A DNA stretch of 64,000 nucleotides from Enterobacillus tribolii (GTDB taxonomy: Bacteria; Pseudomonadota; Gammaproteobacteria; Enterobacterales; Enterobacteriaceae), in assembly GCF_003363015.1 (NCBI RefSeq), contig NZ_QRAP01000002.1:496001-560000 (forward strand), in the 5' to 3' direction. Each line of letters opens with the position of its first letter. The first letter of the stretch is position 1. Shown here piece by piece: positions 56,943 through 64,000 of the stretch. The position numbers and the translations under genes are program-made. Under the pieces are notes generated by a model. The model saw only the letters and a program-made list of their open reading frames with translations, was not told where the DNA came from and ran no database searches.

Positions 56943-57992
56943 ATGAATATCAAAGCCATTGGCGCGTACTCCGCCGCACAACCGCTGGAACCGATGGAGA
57001 TTTCCCGCCGGGAACCCGGCCCGCATGATGTGCAGATCGCCATCGCCTATTGCGGCATCTGTCATTCAGATCTCCATCAGGTCCGGGCTGAGTGGGCCGG
57101 AACGCTTTACCCGTGCGTACCCGGTCATGAAATCGTCGGGCGCGTGGTGGCGACGGGCAACCACGTTAAAAAATACGCGGTCGGCGATTTGGTTGGCGTA
57201 GGGTGCATCGTTGACAGTTGCAGGCAGTGCGGGGAGTGTCAGGACGGACTGGAAAATTACTGTGACCGGATGGTCGGCACCTACAACGCGCCGACGCCGG
57301 ACGCGCCGGGACATACCCTTGGCGGGTATTCACAGCAGATCGTGGTAGATGAACGTTATGTTCTGCGGATAACCCACCCGGAGGCGCAACTGGCCGCCGT
57401 CGCGCCGCTGCTTTGCGCGGGGATTACCACCTACTCGCCGCTGCGCCACTGGCAGGCCGGGCCGGGCAAAAAAGTCGGGGTCGTCGGTATCGGCGGGCTG
57501 GGGCATATGGGCATCAAACTGGCGCACGCCATGGGCGCGCACGTTGTTGCGTTTACCACGTCGGAGTCCAAACGCGAAGCGGCGAGGGCGCTTGGCGCCG
57601 ATGAGGTCGTGGTTTCGCGTAATGCGGATGAAATGAAGGCTCATCTGAAAAGCTTCGATTTCATCCTGAACACCGTGGCCGCGCCGCATAATCTGGATGA
57701 TTTCATGGTGCTGCTGAAACGGGATGGAACGATGACGCTGGTCGGCGCGCCGGCTACGCCGCACGCTCCGCCGGAGGTGTTCAACCTGATTCTGAAACGT
57801 CGTGCGATTGCCGGTTCAATGATCGGCGGCATCCCGGAAACCCAGGAGATGCTCGACTTCTGTGCTGAGCACGGGATCGTCGCCGATATCGAAATGATCC
57901 GGGCCGACCAAATTGAGGATGCCTATGAACGGATGCTGCGGGGCGACGTGAAGTACCGCTTTGTTATTGATAGCAGTACGCTGACAGGCTGA
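56943..57992 (+). CDS. yahK: NADPH-dependent aldehyde reductase YahK (cinnamyl-alcohol dehydrogenase family)
   Basis: Zinc-dependent medium-chain alcohol dehydrogenase, 349 residues. Catalytic zinc ligands are in YCGICHSDLH (Cys, about 39) and PGHEIVG (His), structural zinc in CRQCGECQDGLENYC, and the NADP-binding loop is VGVVGIGGLGHMGIKLA. Sequence is very close to E. coli YahK over its whole length as I recall it. The enzyme reduces aldehydes to alcohols with NADPH. Its position after the sugar-acid operon could help dispose of aldehyde intermediates, but there is no sign of co-transcription. Confidence 0.93.
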   Translation: MNIKAIGAYSAAQPLEPMEISRREPGPHDVQIAIAYCGICHSDLHQVRAEWAGTLYPCVPGHEIVGRVVATGNHVKKYAVGDLVGVGCIVDSCRQCGECQDGLENYCDRMVGTYNAPTPDAPGHTLGGYSQQIVVDERYVLRITHPEAQLAAVAPLLCAGITTYSPLRHWQAGPGKKVGVVGIGGLGHMGIKLAHAMGAHVVAFTTSESKREAARALGADEVVVSRNADEMKAHLKSFDFILNTVAAPHNLDDFMVLLKRDGTMTLVGAPATPHAPPEVFNLILKRRAIAGSMIGGIPETQEMLDFCAEHGIVADIEMIRADQIEDAYERMLRGDVKYRFVIDSSTLTG

Positions 57993-58011
57993 AGTAATGC
58001 CCCGGTGATGC

Positions 58012-58032
58012 CCGCCTGATTACCTCAGGCGG
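58012..58032 (+). terminator. Hairpin after yahK
   Basis: CCGCCTGA / TCAGGCGG with loop TTACC, 20 bases after the yahK stop; no T-run. The following 170 bases to the LysR gene contain no recognised gene. Confidence 0.5.
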
Positions 58033-58204
58033 CGCAGAGGGCGCTCAGGAGCGTATGCTGCTGACTGTGCTAAACAATGGCGCGATCAAGAATTTCGGTG
58101 CGGAACCGCCGGTGGCGGAAGCCCGGGCTGAAGGTTCGTACCGGAAACCGTGCCGGACGCTTCTGCGCAGCATTCACTTGACTGATGAAAAAGGATGATG
58201 GGAG

Positions 58205-59125
58205 TCAACGGCGTTTTATATCCGGCTCTCTGGCTATATCACCAAGCTGCCGCTGAAGGTGCCGGTATAATGAACGAACAACCGGGGAAAGCTGGCGGCG
58301 GTGAGGGCAAATAAAGTTCAGCGGAGCCGCTTCCCCCCGGACTTCCGGCAGCACAATTTCCAGGTTTCCCGCGCTCACATCGGGATAGAGATCGAACCAC
58401 GATTTGTACACAATGCCTTTGTGTATCAACGCCCAGCGGCGCGCAACGTCGGCGTCGTCACACAGCAGCCTGCTGCGTATCCTGACACCCCGCGGTTTCC
58501 CGTTTTCGATAAAATGCCAATAATCATGAGCATGGTCGTTGATACTAAACAGAATGCAATGGTGGCGGGAGAGATCGTCCAGCGTCTCAGGGCGGCCATG
58601 CCGGTCTAAATACGTTTTCGAGGCGGCTAAAAACCGGCGGTTCTTATCAGCCAGCGGCAACGCAACATAGCTGCCCTGTTCCTGTACGCCATAGCGTATG
58701 GCGATGTCGACCGACGCCCGAAAAACATCACTGACCTGATCGGACAGAAAAAGCTGCAACGTCATCTGTGGATATTGCTCGCAAAATTCGGTAATCATCG
58801 GCAGCAGCAGGTTACGGCCGATATCGGAAGGGACGGTGATTTTTAACTCTCCGCGAAAGTCCTCATTTTCACCGCTGAGGATCTCTTCTCCCGCATGCAT
58901 CACCTCAAGCATTTCCTGCGCATAGGGCAGGTATTTTTCGCCCTCCGATGTCAGGCGCAGGCTGCGCGTCGAGCGGGCGAACAAACGTTTGTCCAGCGTA
59001 CGTTCCAGACGCTGTATGGCGGCGCTGACCTGCCCCGGCAACAGGCCAGACTCTCTGGCCGCGTTGGAAAAGCTGCCTAATGCGGCGGAGCGGACGAACA
59101 ATTGGAGATCTTCCAGACGGATCAT
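58205..59125 (-). CDS. LysR-family transcriptional regulator
   Basis: A 306-residue regulator with an N-terminal helix-turn-helix (MIRLEDLQLFVRSAALGSFSNAARESGLLPGQVSAAIQRLERTL, residues 1-44) and a periplasmic-binding-like effector domain (ELKITVPSDIGRNLLLPMI onward). The start at 59125 was chosen because the family begins at the recognition helix; the upstream extension of 48 residues lacks homology. It is divergent from the MDR oxidoreductase at 59330 with about 200 bases between, the usual arrangement of a LysR regulator with its target. It resembles the DhcR/AaeR-like group, but no ligand can be named. Confidence 0.9.
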   Translation of the reverse strand: MIRLEDLQLFVRSAALGSFSNAARESGLLPGQVSAAIQRLERTLDKRLFARSTRSLRLTSEGEKYLPYAQEMLEVMHAGEEILSGENEDFRGELKITVPSDIGRNLLLPMITEFCEQYPQMTLQLFLSDQVSDVFRASVDIAIRYGVQEQGSYVALPLADKNRRFLAASKTYLDRHGRPETLDDLSRHHCILFSINDHAHDYWHFIENGKPRGVRIRSRLLCDDADVARRWALIHKGIVYKSWFDLYPDVSAGNLEIVLPEVRGEAAPLNFICPHRRQLSPVVRSLYRHLQRQLGDIAREPDIKRR

Positions 59126-59329
59126 AATTTTGTTTTCTCTTGCATCATGATGAAACGGGCGTTGCTTTCCCGCAGTAACTATTTTACTCATGTGCATCTT
59201 TTTATTGCGGCTATTTTCACAATAAAAGTGAAACTCCTGACCTCCAACACCAATGTTTCTCATCCTCAACTGCTTTTAAGATGGCCGGAATGCTGGCTGA
59301 CCGGCCATTGATCACTTGAGAGAGAAATT

Positions 59330-60331
59330 ATGAAAGCCATTGTTTATAGCCAAAATGCGTTACCCATCGCAGATGAACATGCGCTGTACGAGCTGGATGT
59401 GCCGAAACCACACCCCGGCGCACACGATCTGTTAGTCAAAATCCGGGCGATTGCCGTTAACCCTGTCGACACCAAAGTGCGTATCGGTTCGCCAACGGAG
59501 ACGCCGCGCATTCTCGGCTGGGATGCCGTAGGAACGGTCGAGGAGGTTGGCGAACAGGTCAGCCTGTTTAAACCCGGCGATGAGGTCTTTTATGCGGGAT
59601 CTATCACCCGCCCCGGTTCCTATGCGGAATATAGCCTGGTTGATGAACGCATCGCCGGCAAAAAACCGGTTTCCCTGGACGATGCGGCCGCCGCGGCCTT
59701 GCCGTTAACCTCGCTCACTGCCTGGGAGCTGCTTTTTGATCGCCTGGAAGTCAAACCGGACGAAAAAGAGGCCATTCTGATTATCGGCGCCAGCGGTGGC
59801 GTGGGTTCCATTCTGACCCAGCTGGCGCGCAAGCTGACCAACCTGACCGTTATCGCCACGGCGTCGCGTCCGCAAACCCGTGAGTGGATTACTGAACTCG
59901 GCGCGCACCACGTTATCGATCATGCCCAGTCTTTGGCGGAGCAACTGAAAAACATTGGCGTGGCGCAGGTGCGTTACGTCGCCAGCCTGACGCACACGGA
60001 CATGCATTACGCCCAGATTGTTGAGGTGCTTAAACCGCAGGGGCGGCTGGCTGTGATTGACGATCCGGATACGCTTGATGCGATGCCATTAAAACGTAAA
60101 GCCATCTCTTTACACTGGGAACTGATGTTCACCCGCTCAATGTTTCAAACGGAAGATATGCAGCGCCAGCACGACATTCTGACGAAGGTCAGCGAACTGC
60201 TTGATGACGGTACGCTGCGTTCAACGCTGGGCGAGCATTTCGGGAAGATTAACGCGCAAAACCTGCGTAAGGCGCATGCGTTAATTGAGAGCGGTAAAGC
60301 ACGCGGAAAAATTGTGCTGGAAGGATTTTAA
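59330..60331 (+). CDS. Quinone-oxidoreductase-like MDR enzyme (zinc-free alcohol dehydrogenase superfamily)
   Basis: A 333-residue NADPH-dependent oxidoreductase. The N-terminal GroES-like domain runs to about 120 (NPVDTKVRIGSPTETPRILGWDAVGTVEEVG), and the Rossmann motif is ILIIGASGGVGSILTQLARKLT at about 150. The zinc ligands of true alcohol dehydrogenases are absent, as in quinone/enone reductases (ZADH/QorB-like). GAGAGAAATT precedes the start. It is divergent from the LysR gene and followed by a secreted yellow-family protein gene after about 57 bases. Detoxification of electrophilic quinones or enones is a reasonable guess. Confidence 0.85.
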   Translation: MKAIVYSQNALPIADEHALYELDVPKPHPGAHDLLVKIRAIAVNPVDTKVRIGSPTETPRILGWDAVGTVEEVGEQVSLFKPGDEVFYAGSITRPGSYAEYSLVDERIAGKKPVSLDDAAAAALPLTSLTAWELLFDRLEVKPDEKEAILIIGASGGVGSILTQLARKLTNLTVIATASRPQTREWITELGAHHVIDHAQSLAEQLKNIGVAQVRYVASLTHTDMHYAQIVEVLKPQGRLAVIDDPDTLDAMPLKRKAISLHWELMFTRSMFQTEDMQRQHDILTKVSELLDDGTLRSTLGEHFGKINAQNLRKAHALIESGKARGKIVLEGF

Positions 60332-60388
60332 TCCTGACGGAATTTGCTGCTGATTGATTTTCTTCTTCTATTTTTAGGTGGTTTCTTT

Positions 60389-61588
60389 ATGACGCACTCT
60401 GACTTCTTTAAAACAGCCCTCGCCGCAGCGATGTCGCTCTCGTTAGCGGGAACAGCTTTGGCGGCACAGAAAATTACCCCGCTGAGCAATATTGCATTGG
60501 CGCAGTTGGCCAGCGATAAGCCGATTGGTAAAACGGACGTGGTTGCGACATTCACCGGTGCTATGCCGACTGGGGTGACGGTGACCGACAACGGACGCAT
60601 TTTCGTCAACTTTCCCCGCTGGGGAGATGATGTTCCTTTTACGGTCGGTGAAGTAAAAGCGGGAAAGGTCGTGGCTTATCCGAATACCGAGGTTAATCAG
60701 CCCGATAATTCCCGCCCGGCGGATCGCTTTTTAAGCGTGCAGAGCGTTGTTTTTGACGGACAAGGCTATTTGTGGGTGTTGGATACCGCCGCGCCGAAAT
60801 TTTCCACGCCGGTGCCTGGCGGCGCCAAGCTGGTGGCGATTGATTTAAAAACCAACCGCATTGCCAAAACGATCGTATTCCCGGCCAGCGTGATTTTACC
60901 GGCCACCTACGTTAACGACGTTCGTTTTGATTTCCGCGCCGGAAAAGCCGGGGTTGCCTATGTAACCGACTCCTCGCTGTCCGGAACGGGGGGTATCATC
61001 GTGGTCGATCTCGCCACAGGGGACGCCGTCAGACGCCTGACCGGGGATCGTTCTACATCGCCGGAACAGGGCTTTGTTCCCGTCGTTGAGGGAGAAACAC
61101 TGCTGCAACGTCATCCGGACGGAACGACGGCGCCTTTCAGCGTTGCTTCGGACGGCATTGCGCTGTCTGCTGACGGTAAGACGCTTTACTACAGCCCGCT
61201 TTCGGGGCGTCATCTTTATGCGGTTTCCACCGCGTCATTGCGCTCACCCGACGTGAGCGAAGCGCAACTGGCGCAACAGGTGCGCGATTTAGGGGAGAAA
61301 GGCGCGTCGGACGGCCTGGAGTCGGATGCGAATGGGGCGGTGTATGCCGGTGATTACGAGCGCAACGCCATCCGCCGCATGACGCCGGACGGCAAATGGA
61401 CCACCATTGCCCACGGACCGCAGATCCTGTGGCCTGATACGCTTTCCGTCGGGCCGGACGGGTACCTCTATTTCACGGTGAACCAACTTCACCGTCAGCC
61501 GGGGTTCCATGGCGGAAAAGACTTACGGCAGAAGCCTTACAGCTTGATGCGTGTCCGTATTGACGCCGCGCCGGCGCCGACCCGCTGA
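60389..61588 (+). CDS. Secreted yellow/MRJP-family beta-propeller protein
   Basis: A 399-residue exported protein with signal peptide ending LSLAGTALA and a six-bladed propeller of the major-royal-jelly/yellow (dopachrome-conversion-related) family: TFTGAMPTGVTVTDNGRIFVNFPRWGDDVPFTV near 45, FDGQGYLWVLDTAAPK near 120, and YVNDVRFDFRAGKAGVAYVTDSS near 175. The start at 60389 excludes a 15-residue hydrophobic extension. Bacterial members have been linked to lactone hydrolysis or quinone/catechol chemistry, but no activity is proven. It is co-oriented with a quinone-reductase-like gene under a divergent LysR regulator, which fits a phenolic or quinone theme. Confidence 0.8.
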   Translation: MTHSDFFKTALAAAMSLSLAGTALAAQKITPLSNIALAQLASDKPIGKTDVVATFTGAMPTGVTVTDNGRIFVNFPRWGDDVPFTVGEVKAGKVVAYPNTEVNQPDNSRPADRFLSVQSVVFDGQGYLWVLDTAAPKFSTPVPGGAKLVAIDLKTNRIAKTIVFPASVILPATYVNDVRFDFRAGKAGVAYVTDSSLSGTGGIIVVDLATGDAVRRLTGDRSTSPEQGFVPVVEGETLLQRHPDGTTAPFSVASDGIALSADGKTLYYSPLSGRHLYAVSTASLRSPDVSEAQLAQQVRDLGEKGASDGLESDANGAVYAGDYERNAIRRMTPDGKWTTIAHGPQILWPDTLSVGPDGYLYFTVNQLHRQPGFHGGKDLRQKPYSLMRVRIDAAPAPTR

Positions 61589-61602
61589 TTTTGCCCGTGA
61601 TT

Positions 61603-61633
61603 ATCCGTGGCGGTTCTGTCGCCACGGATTTTT
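61603..61633 (+). terminator. Rho-independent terminator after the yellow-family gene
   Basis: A 10-bp stem ATCCGTGGCG / CGCCACGGAT with a 7-base loop is followed by TTTT. Confidence 0.88.
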
Positions 61634-61674
61634 GGTGTGAAGAATTCCAGGTTGTTCATCAGATTTGAGTTGAT

Positions 61675-61968
61675 ATGACATCCCTTCAGCTATCTCTAGA
61701 AAATACGCTGTTAGCACTCAGCCGTCATGAAGAAAGCCGTCAATACCGGCAAATTACCGCGATGTTAAAGCAGGAACCGCTGTTCAAATATACGCTAGCG
61801 AATCATCTGTTTTCCCTGCGTGATTTGGGAATGATCACGATAGGAGAAGGGGTTGTGGTGGATTTCTGGGGATGTGACGTTAATTTGGCGGCGGTTTGCC
61901 TTACCGGGGAAGGCCGGCGGCGGCTTTTTGAACGCCCGGTTATATCCGCAGACAGGGTTTTGGTTTAA
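61675..61968 (+). CDS. Small conserved-looking protein of unknown function
   Basis: A 97-residue cytosolic protein: MTSLQLSLENTLLALSRHEE through KQEPLFKYTLANHLFSLRDLGMITIG to VCLTGEGRRRLFERP. The helix-turn pattern followed by a short strand and LTGEGRRRL suggests a small winged-helix fold, as in PadR/MarR-like phage regulators, but this is inference. No clear ribosome site is seen. Codon use matches the neighbouring genes. Flanked by terminators on both sides, so it is a single-gene unit. Confidence 0.65.
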   Translation: MTSLQLSLENTLLALSRHEESRQYRQITAMLKQEPLFKYTLANHLFSLRDLGMITIGEGVVVDFWGCDVNLAAVCLTGEGRRRLFERPVISADRVLV

Positions 61969-61977
61969 TGATTATGT

Positions 61978-62025
61978 GAACGCGCTATCCGGAAGAAAGG
62001 GAGCGGAATAGCGCGTTCGCGTTTT
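61978..62025. terminator. Bidirectional terminator between convergent genes
   Basis: GAACGCGCTAT (61978-61988) pairs exactly with ATAGCGCGTTC (62008-62018). It is followed on the plus strand by GCGTTTTATTATT; on the minus strand it follows the end of the membrane-protein gene. Confidence 0.75.
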
Positions 62026-62048
62026 ATTATTATCGTGCTCTGTTGTAC

Positions 62049-62768
62049 TTACTTGCGGTGACTGCTCACTTCCGCCATTTCCGATCTTCTTTTCTCTATC
62101 GTACGCACCCGTTTCGTTTCCTGTACTGCATTCCTGTGCTGAAACTGCAATAACGCCAACAGCGCGAGCGCAGGCAGCCAAAGCTCGAGAAACTCTTCCT
62201 GAGACGTTTGCAGGGCGACGACCCAGTCGGGCGGGATGAAGCCGGTCCATTTTTTTATGACGCTGACGGAGCGGTCGATAATATTGGTAATGATGATCAG
62301 CAGAATGAACATCCCGGCGCTGATGGCGTAATTGCGCCGCCCGCGGATTGCGTCACGCAGCGAACGCCAGCAGGTCACTATCAGGTAGAGGCAGGCGGCG
62401 GTGATGGGCAGCAGGATTAACAGGGCGCTGACCTTGGCTTCCCAGGGTAAAGAGCCGCTCCAGAAGCGCAACTTCAGCATGCTCATCTGGGCGATGGATT
62501 TGTGCAGATCGGCCTCTCTGGCCATCATATACAGCAGGATCACGGCGACGGCGAAGCGAATGCTTTTTTTCAGGCCGGGTACGGGCAAAATACAGAAGCA
62601 AAGGATCGTGATGCCATAAAGATAAAGCGTCAGCGTCTCTACGATATTCCCTTCCCCCACTAAATCAATCAGCGGGCGTGAGGGCATCAAACACCAGAGA
62701 ATAAAAATGGAAAGAGAGATCAGCAGGGTGATCCAAACGGCGGACAGTGGGCGCGATAATAGCGGCAT
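62049..62768 (-). CDS. Polytopic membrane protein of unknown function
   Basis: A 239-residue inner-membrane protein with six to seven predicted helices and a basic C-terminal tail (TIEKRRSEMAEVSSHRK). Acidic and His residues lie at helix borders: GEGNIVETLTLYLYG (about 38-52), AREADLHKSIAQMS (about 84-97) and SQEEFLELWLPAL (about 189-201). Such a repeated E-x-x-E / E-x-D-x-H pattern in a membrane protein could bind metal, but I do not recognise the family. It stands alone, convergent with the small gene at 61675. Confidence 0.7.
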   Translation of the reverse strand: MPLLSRPLSAVWITLLISLSIFILWCLMPSRPLIDLVGEGNIVETLTLYLYGITILCFCILPVPGLKKSIRFAVAVILLYMMAREADLHKSIAQMSMLKLRFWSGSLPWEAKVSALLILLPITAACLYLIVTCWRSLRDAIRGRRNYAISAGMFILLIIITNIIDRSVSVIKKWTGFIPPDWVVALQTSQEEFLELWLPALALLALLQFQHRNAVQETKRVRTIEKRRSEMAEVSSHRK

Positions 62769-63159
62769 AGGAATCCCGGTAAAAACTGATAAACGATATT
62801 ACGTTAACATATTATGTTTTTCAGACCGTGAACATTGAATGCTGATATCGGAAACGTGACACATAACGACAAAAAAACGTTATTGATTGTGAACTGCACT
62901 TATATTTTATGCAATATGAATAGTTTTGTTCCGGGACTAGAGAATTTTTCTGAAGGATATAAAAGGGAATTGTTTTTTATTTTAAATGCAACTATTAGAA
63001 AGTGTTTAATTAATAAATGCAGGCGCGGTGAATATACCTCACCCTAAGAAGAGCCACAAACTAAACCAAAGAACTCAACTCTTGCTGAATAACATAAAAG
63101 ATATTCAGTCATAACAGAGCGCGATAGATGCCCTGAAGCAGCTCCTCATTTATTAAGGG
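62769..63159. other. AT-rich intergenic region
   Basis: About 390 bases with no supported gene. A plus-strand frame at 62835-63047 (70 codons) has no ribosome site and no recognisable sequence. It contains the promoter of the membrane-protein gene at its left end. Confidence 0.4.
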
Positions 63160-63197
63160 GGCCTCTCCCGCACGACACAGGAAATACAGGAGAGGCC
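63160..63197 (-). terminator. Terminator-like hairpin after the SGNH hydrolase gene
   Basis: GGCCTCTCC / GGAGAGGCC, 9-bp stem with a 20-base loop, just after the end of the minus-strand hydrolase gene. The T-run is poor. Confidence 0.5.
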
Positions 63198-63207
63198 GGC
63201 GCAGTGG

Positions 63208-63972
63208 TTAGTTGGCGCGGAACGTTGTGACGGTATCCCAAGCGACCTGCTGTAACGCCCTGGCGGTTTGCTCAGTCATGTCGCTGTCGACGGGCAGCGC
63301 GCCGCCGACCGGCGAATGGTCATACAGAGTGGCGAACAGTACGCAGGCGGCCAGATAGGTCCCCGCCAGCGAAGGGTGATTGCCATCGCTGTGATACAGG
63401 TTGATTTCCGGATGCGTCTTTATTGCGTTGCTGAAGGCCAGCCCGACCGGTGCGACGTATCCTCCGGTTTTAGCGGCAATATCCAGATAGGCCTTTTCCA
63501 GCTTTTGTGTTTGCTCAGGTTTATCCTTGCTGGCCCAGGTCATGAAATACACCACGCGGGAACCGGCTTTGTGGGCAATATCCGCCATTTTGGTCGCAGA
63601 TTCGCTGAAATATTGGCGTGAATCCTCTTTGGCGGAAAAAGGCTCCGTGGAGTTTCCCTGCAAAACAACCACGTCCCATTTCTGCAACGTATTCTGGAAC
63701 GCCAGATTAGGCAGATGCCACCCCAAACGACCGGAGGAGATGGTTATTCCGCGGAACATATATCCTTTAGCCTCATTCGGCAGCAGCGAACGGCTGAGAT
63801 CGCGCAGCCGGGTATTTACGTTATTGTTATAATGCGTATAAGAGTTTCCGTAGAGGGCTACGGCTTTATTTTCTCCGCTCAGTTTATCCTGCGGTTTGGC
63901 GGCGATAATCGTGTCGGCCTGCGCATTGACCATCAGAGCCAGCCCCGCCAGAAATAACATGCACTTTTTCAT
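63208..63972 (-). CDS. Periplasmic SGNH/GDSL-family hydrolase
   Basis: A 254-residue exported protein with signal peptide MKKCMLFLAGLALMVNAQA. The SGNH blocks are recognisable: Ser in VALYGNSYTHYNN (block I, about residue 45), Gly/Asn in VVVLQGNSTEPF (block III-like), and Asp/His in LYHSDGNHPSLAGTYLAA (block V, about 195-205). The gene is complete, with GAGGAGTGAGT before the ATG. This subgroup, with GNSYT in place of GDS, resembles DUF4886-type esterases acting on small acyl or carbohydrate esters; the substrate is not known. Confidence 0.8.
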   Translation of the reverse strand: MKKCMLFLAGLALMVNAQADTIIAAKPQDKLSGENKAVALYGNSYTHYNNNVNTRLRDLSRSLLPNEAKGYMFRGITISSGRLGWHLPNLAFQNTLQKWDVVVLQGNSTEPFSAKEDSRQYFSESATKMADIAHKAGSRVVYFMTWASKDKPEQTQKLEKAYLDIAAKTGGYVAPVGLAFSNAIKTHPEINLYHSDGNHPSLAGTYLAACVLFATLYDHSPVGGALPVDSDMTEQTARALQQVAWDTVTTFRAN

Positions 63973-64000
63973 TACTCACTCCTCAGAAATCGTAGCGTAA

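Noticed and set aside
62835..63047. 70-codon plus-strand frame
   Set aside because: No ribosome site and no recognisable sequence in an AT-rich gap.

Overview
The window is a chromosomal segment of an enterobacterium of the order Enterobacterales. The backbone order ygfB-pepP-ubiH-ubiI / gcvTHP / yqfA / ygfZ-sdhE-cptA-fldB / xerD-dsbC-recJ-prfB-lysS matches the E. coli ygfB-to-lysS neighbourhood. The GC-rich coding style, together with rhamnogalacturonide genes and many sugar-acid genes, points to a plant- or soil-associated genus such as Serratia, Gibbsiella or a relative. The genus is an inference and no species is claimed.

Left third (1-25.6 kb): core housekeeping genes. They cover ubiquinone hydroxylases, the glycine cleavage operon, the tRNA/Fe-S helper YgfZ, flavinylation factor SdhE, recombinase XerD, disulfide isomerase DsbC, nuclease RecJ, release factor 2 with its programmed frameshift, and LysS. 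Accessory genes are inserted between gcvP and yqfA (a rhiT-rhiN rhamnogalacturonide pair with a good KdgR box, and an AGCS amino-acid symporter) and between yqfA and ygfZ (a Tsx nucleoside channel).

Accessory zone 1 (25.6-31.1 kb) starts at a tRNA-Gly(CCC). It holds an Rhs-like remnant, an orphan HExxH protein followed by a small lipoprotein (probable type VI effector/immunity pair), and a three-gene nucleotide-scavenging cassette: NupC-type permease, OprD-type porin and AphA phosphatase. The cassette promoter has a CRP site and DeoR-type half-sites. Fused remnants of a second effector/immunity pair follow, so the cassette sits between an intact and a decayed copy of the same pair.

Accessory zone 2 (31.1-46.6 kb): a DMSO-reductase-type operon on the minus strand with an FNR-like site and an extra ferredoxin gene; a PTS EIICB / GH4 6-phosphoglycosidase / RpiR regulator locus; an FHS-type sugar transporter; an alpha/beta hydrolase; and an AT-rich stretch with a stand-alone winged-helix regulator, an orphan holin and a secreted GDSL phospholipase/lipase.

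Accessory zone 3 (47-56.6 kb): a large plus-strand operon with dgoR, dgoK, dgoA, an SMP-30 lactonase, a GalP-type sugar porter, an ACS-family transporter, an IlvD/Edd dehydratase, a DapA-family aldolase and an SDR dehydrogenase. Together these can be read as a complete oxidative (De Ley-Doudoroff-like) route for galactose or a related aldose, with two aldolase exits. A DgoR-type box lies in front of dgoK. The remaining 7 kb holds YahK, a LysR regulator divergent from a quinone-oxidoreductase-like MDR enzyme plus a yellow/MRJP-family secreted protein, two genes of unknown function, and a periplasmic SGNH hydrolase.
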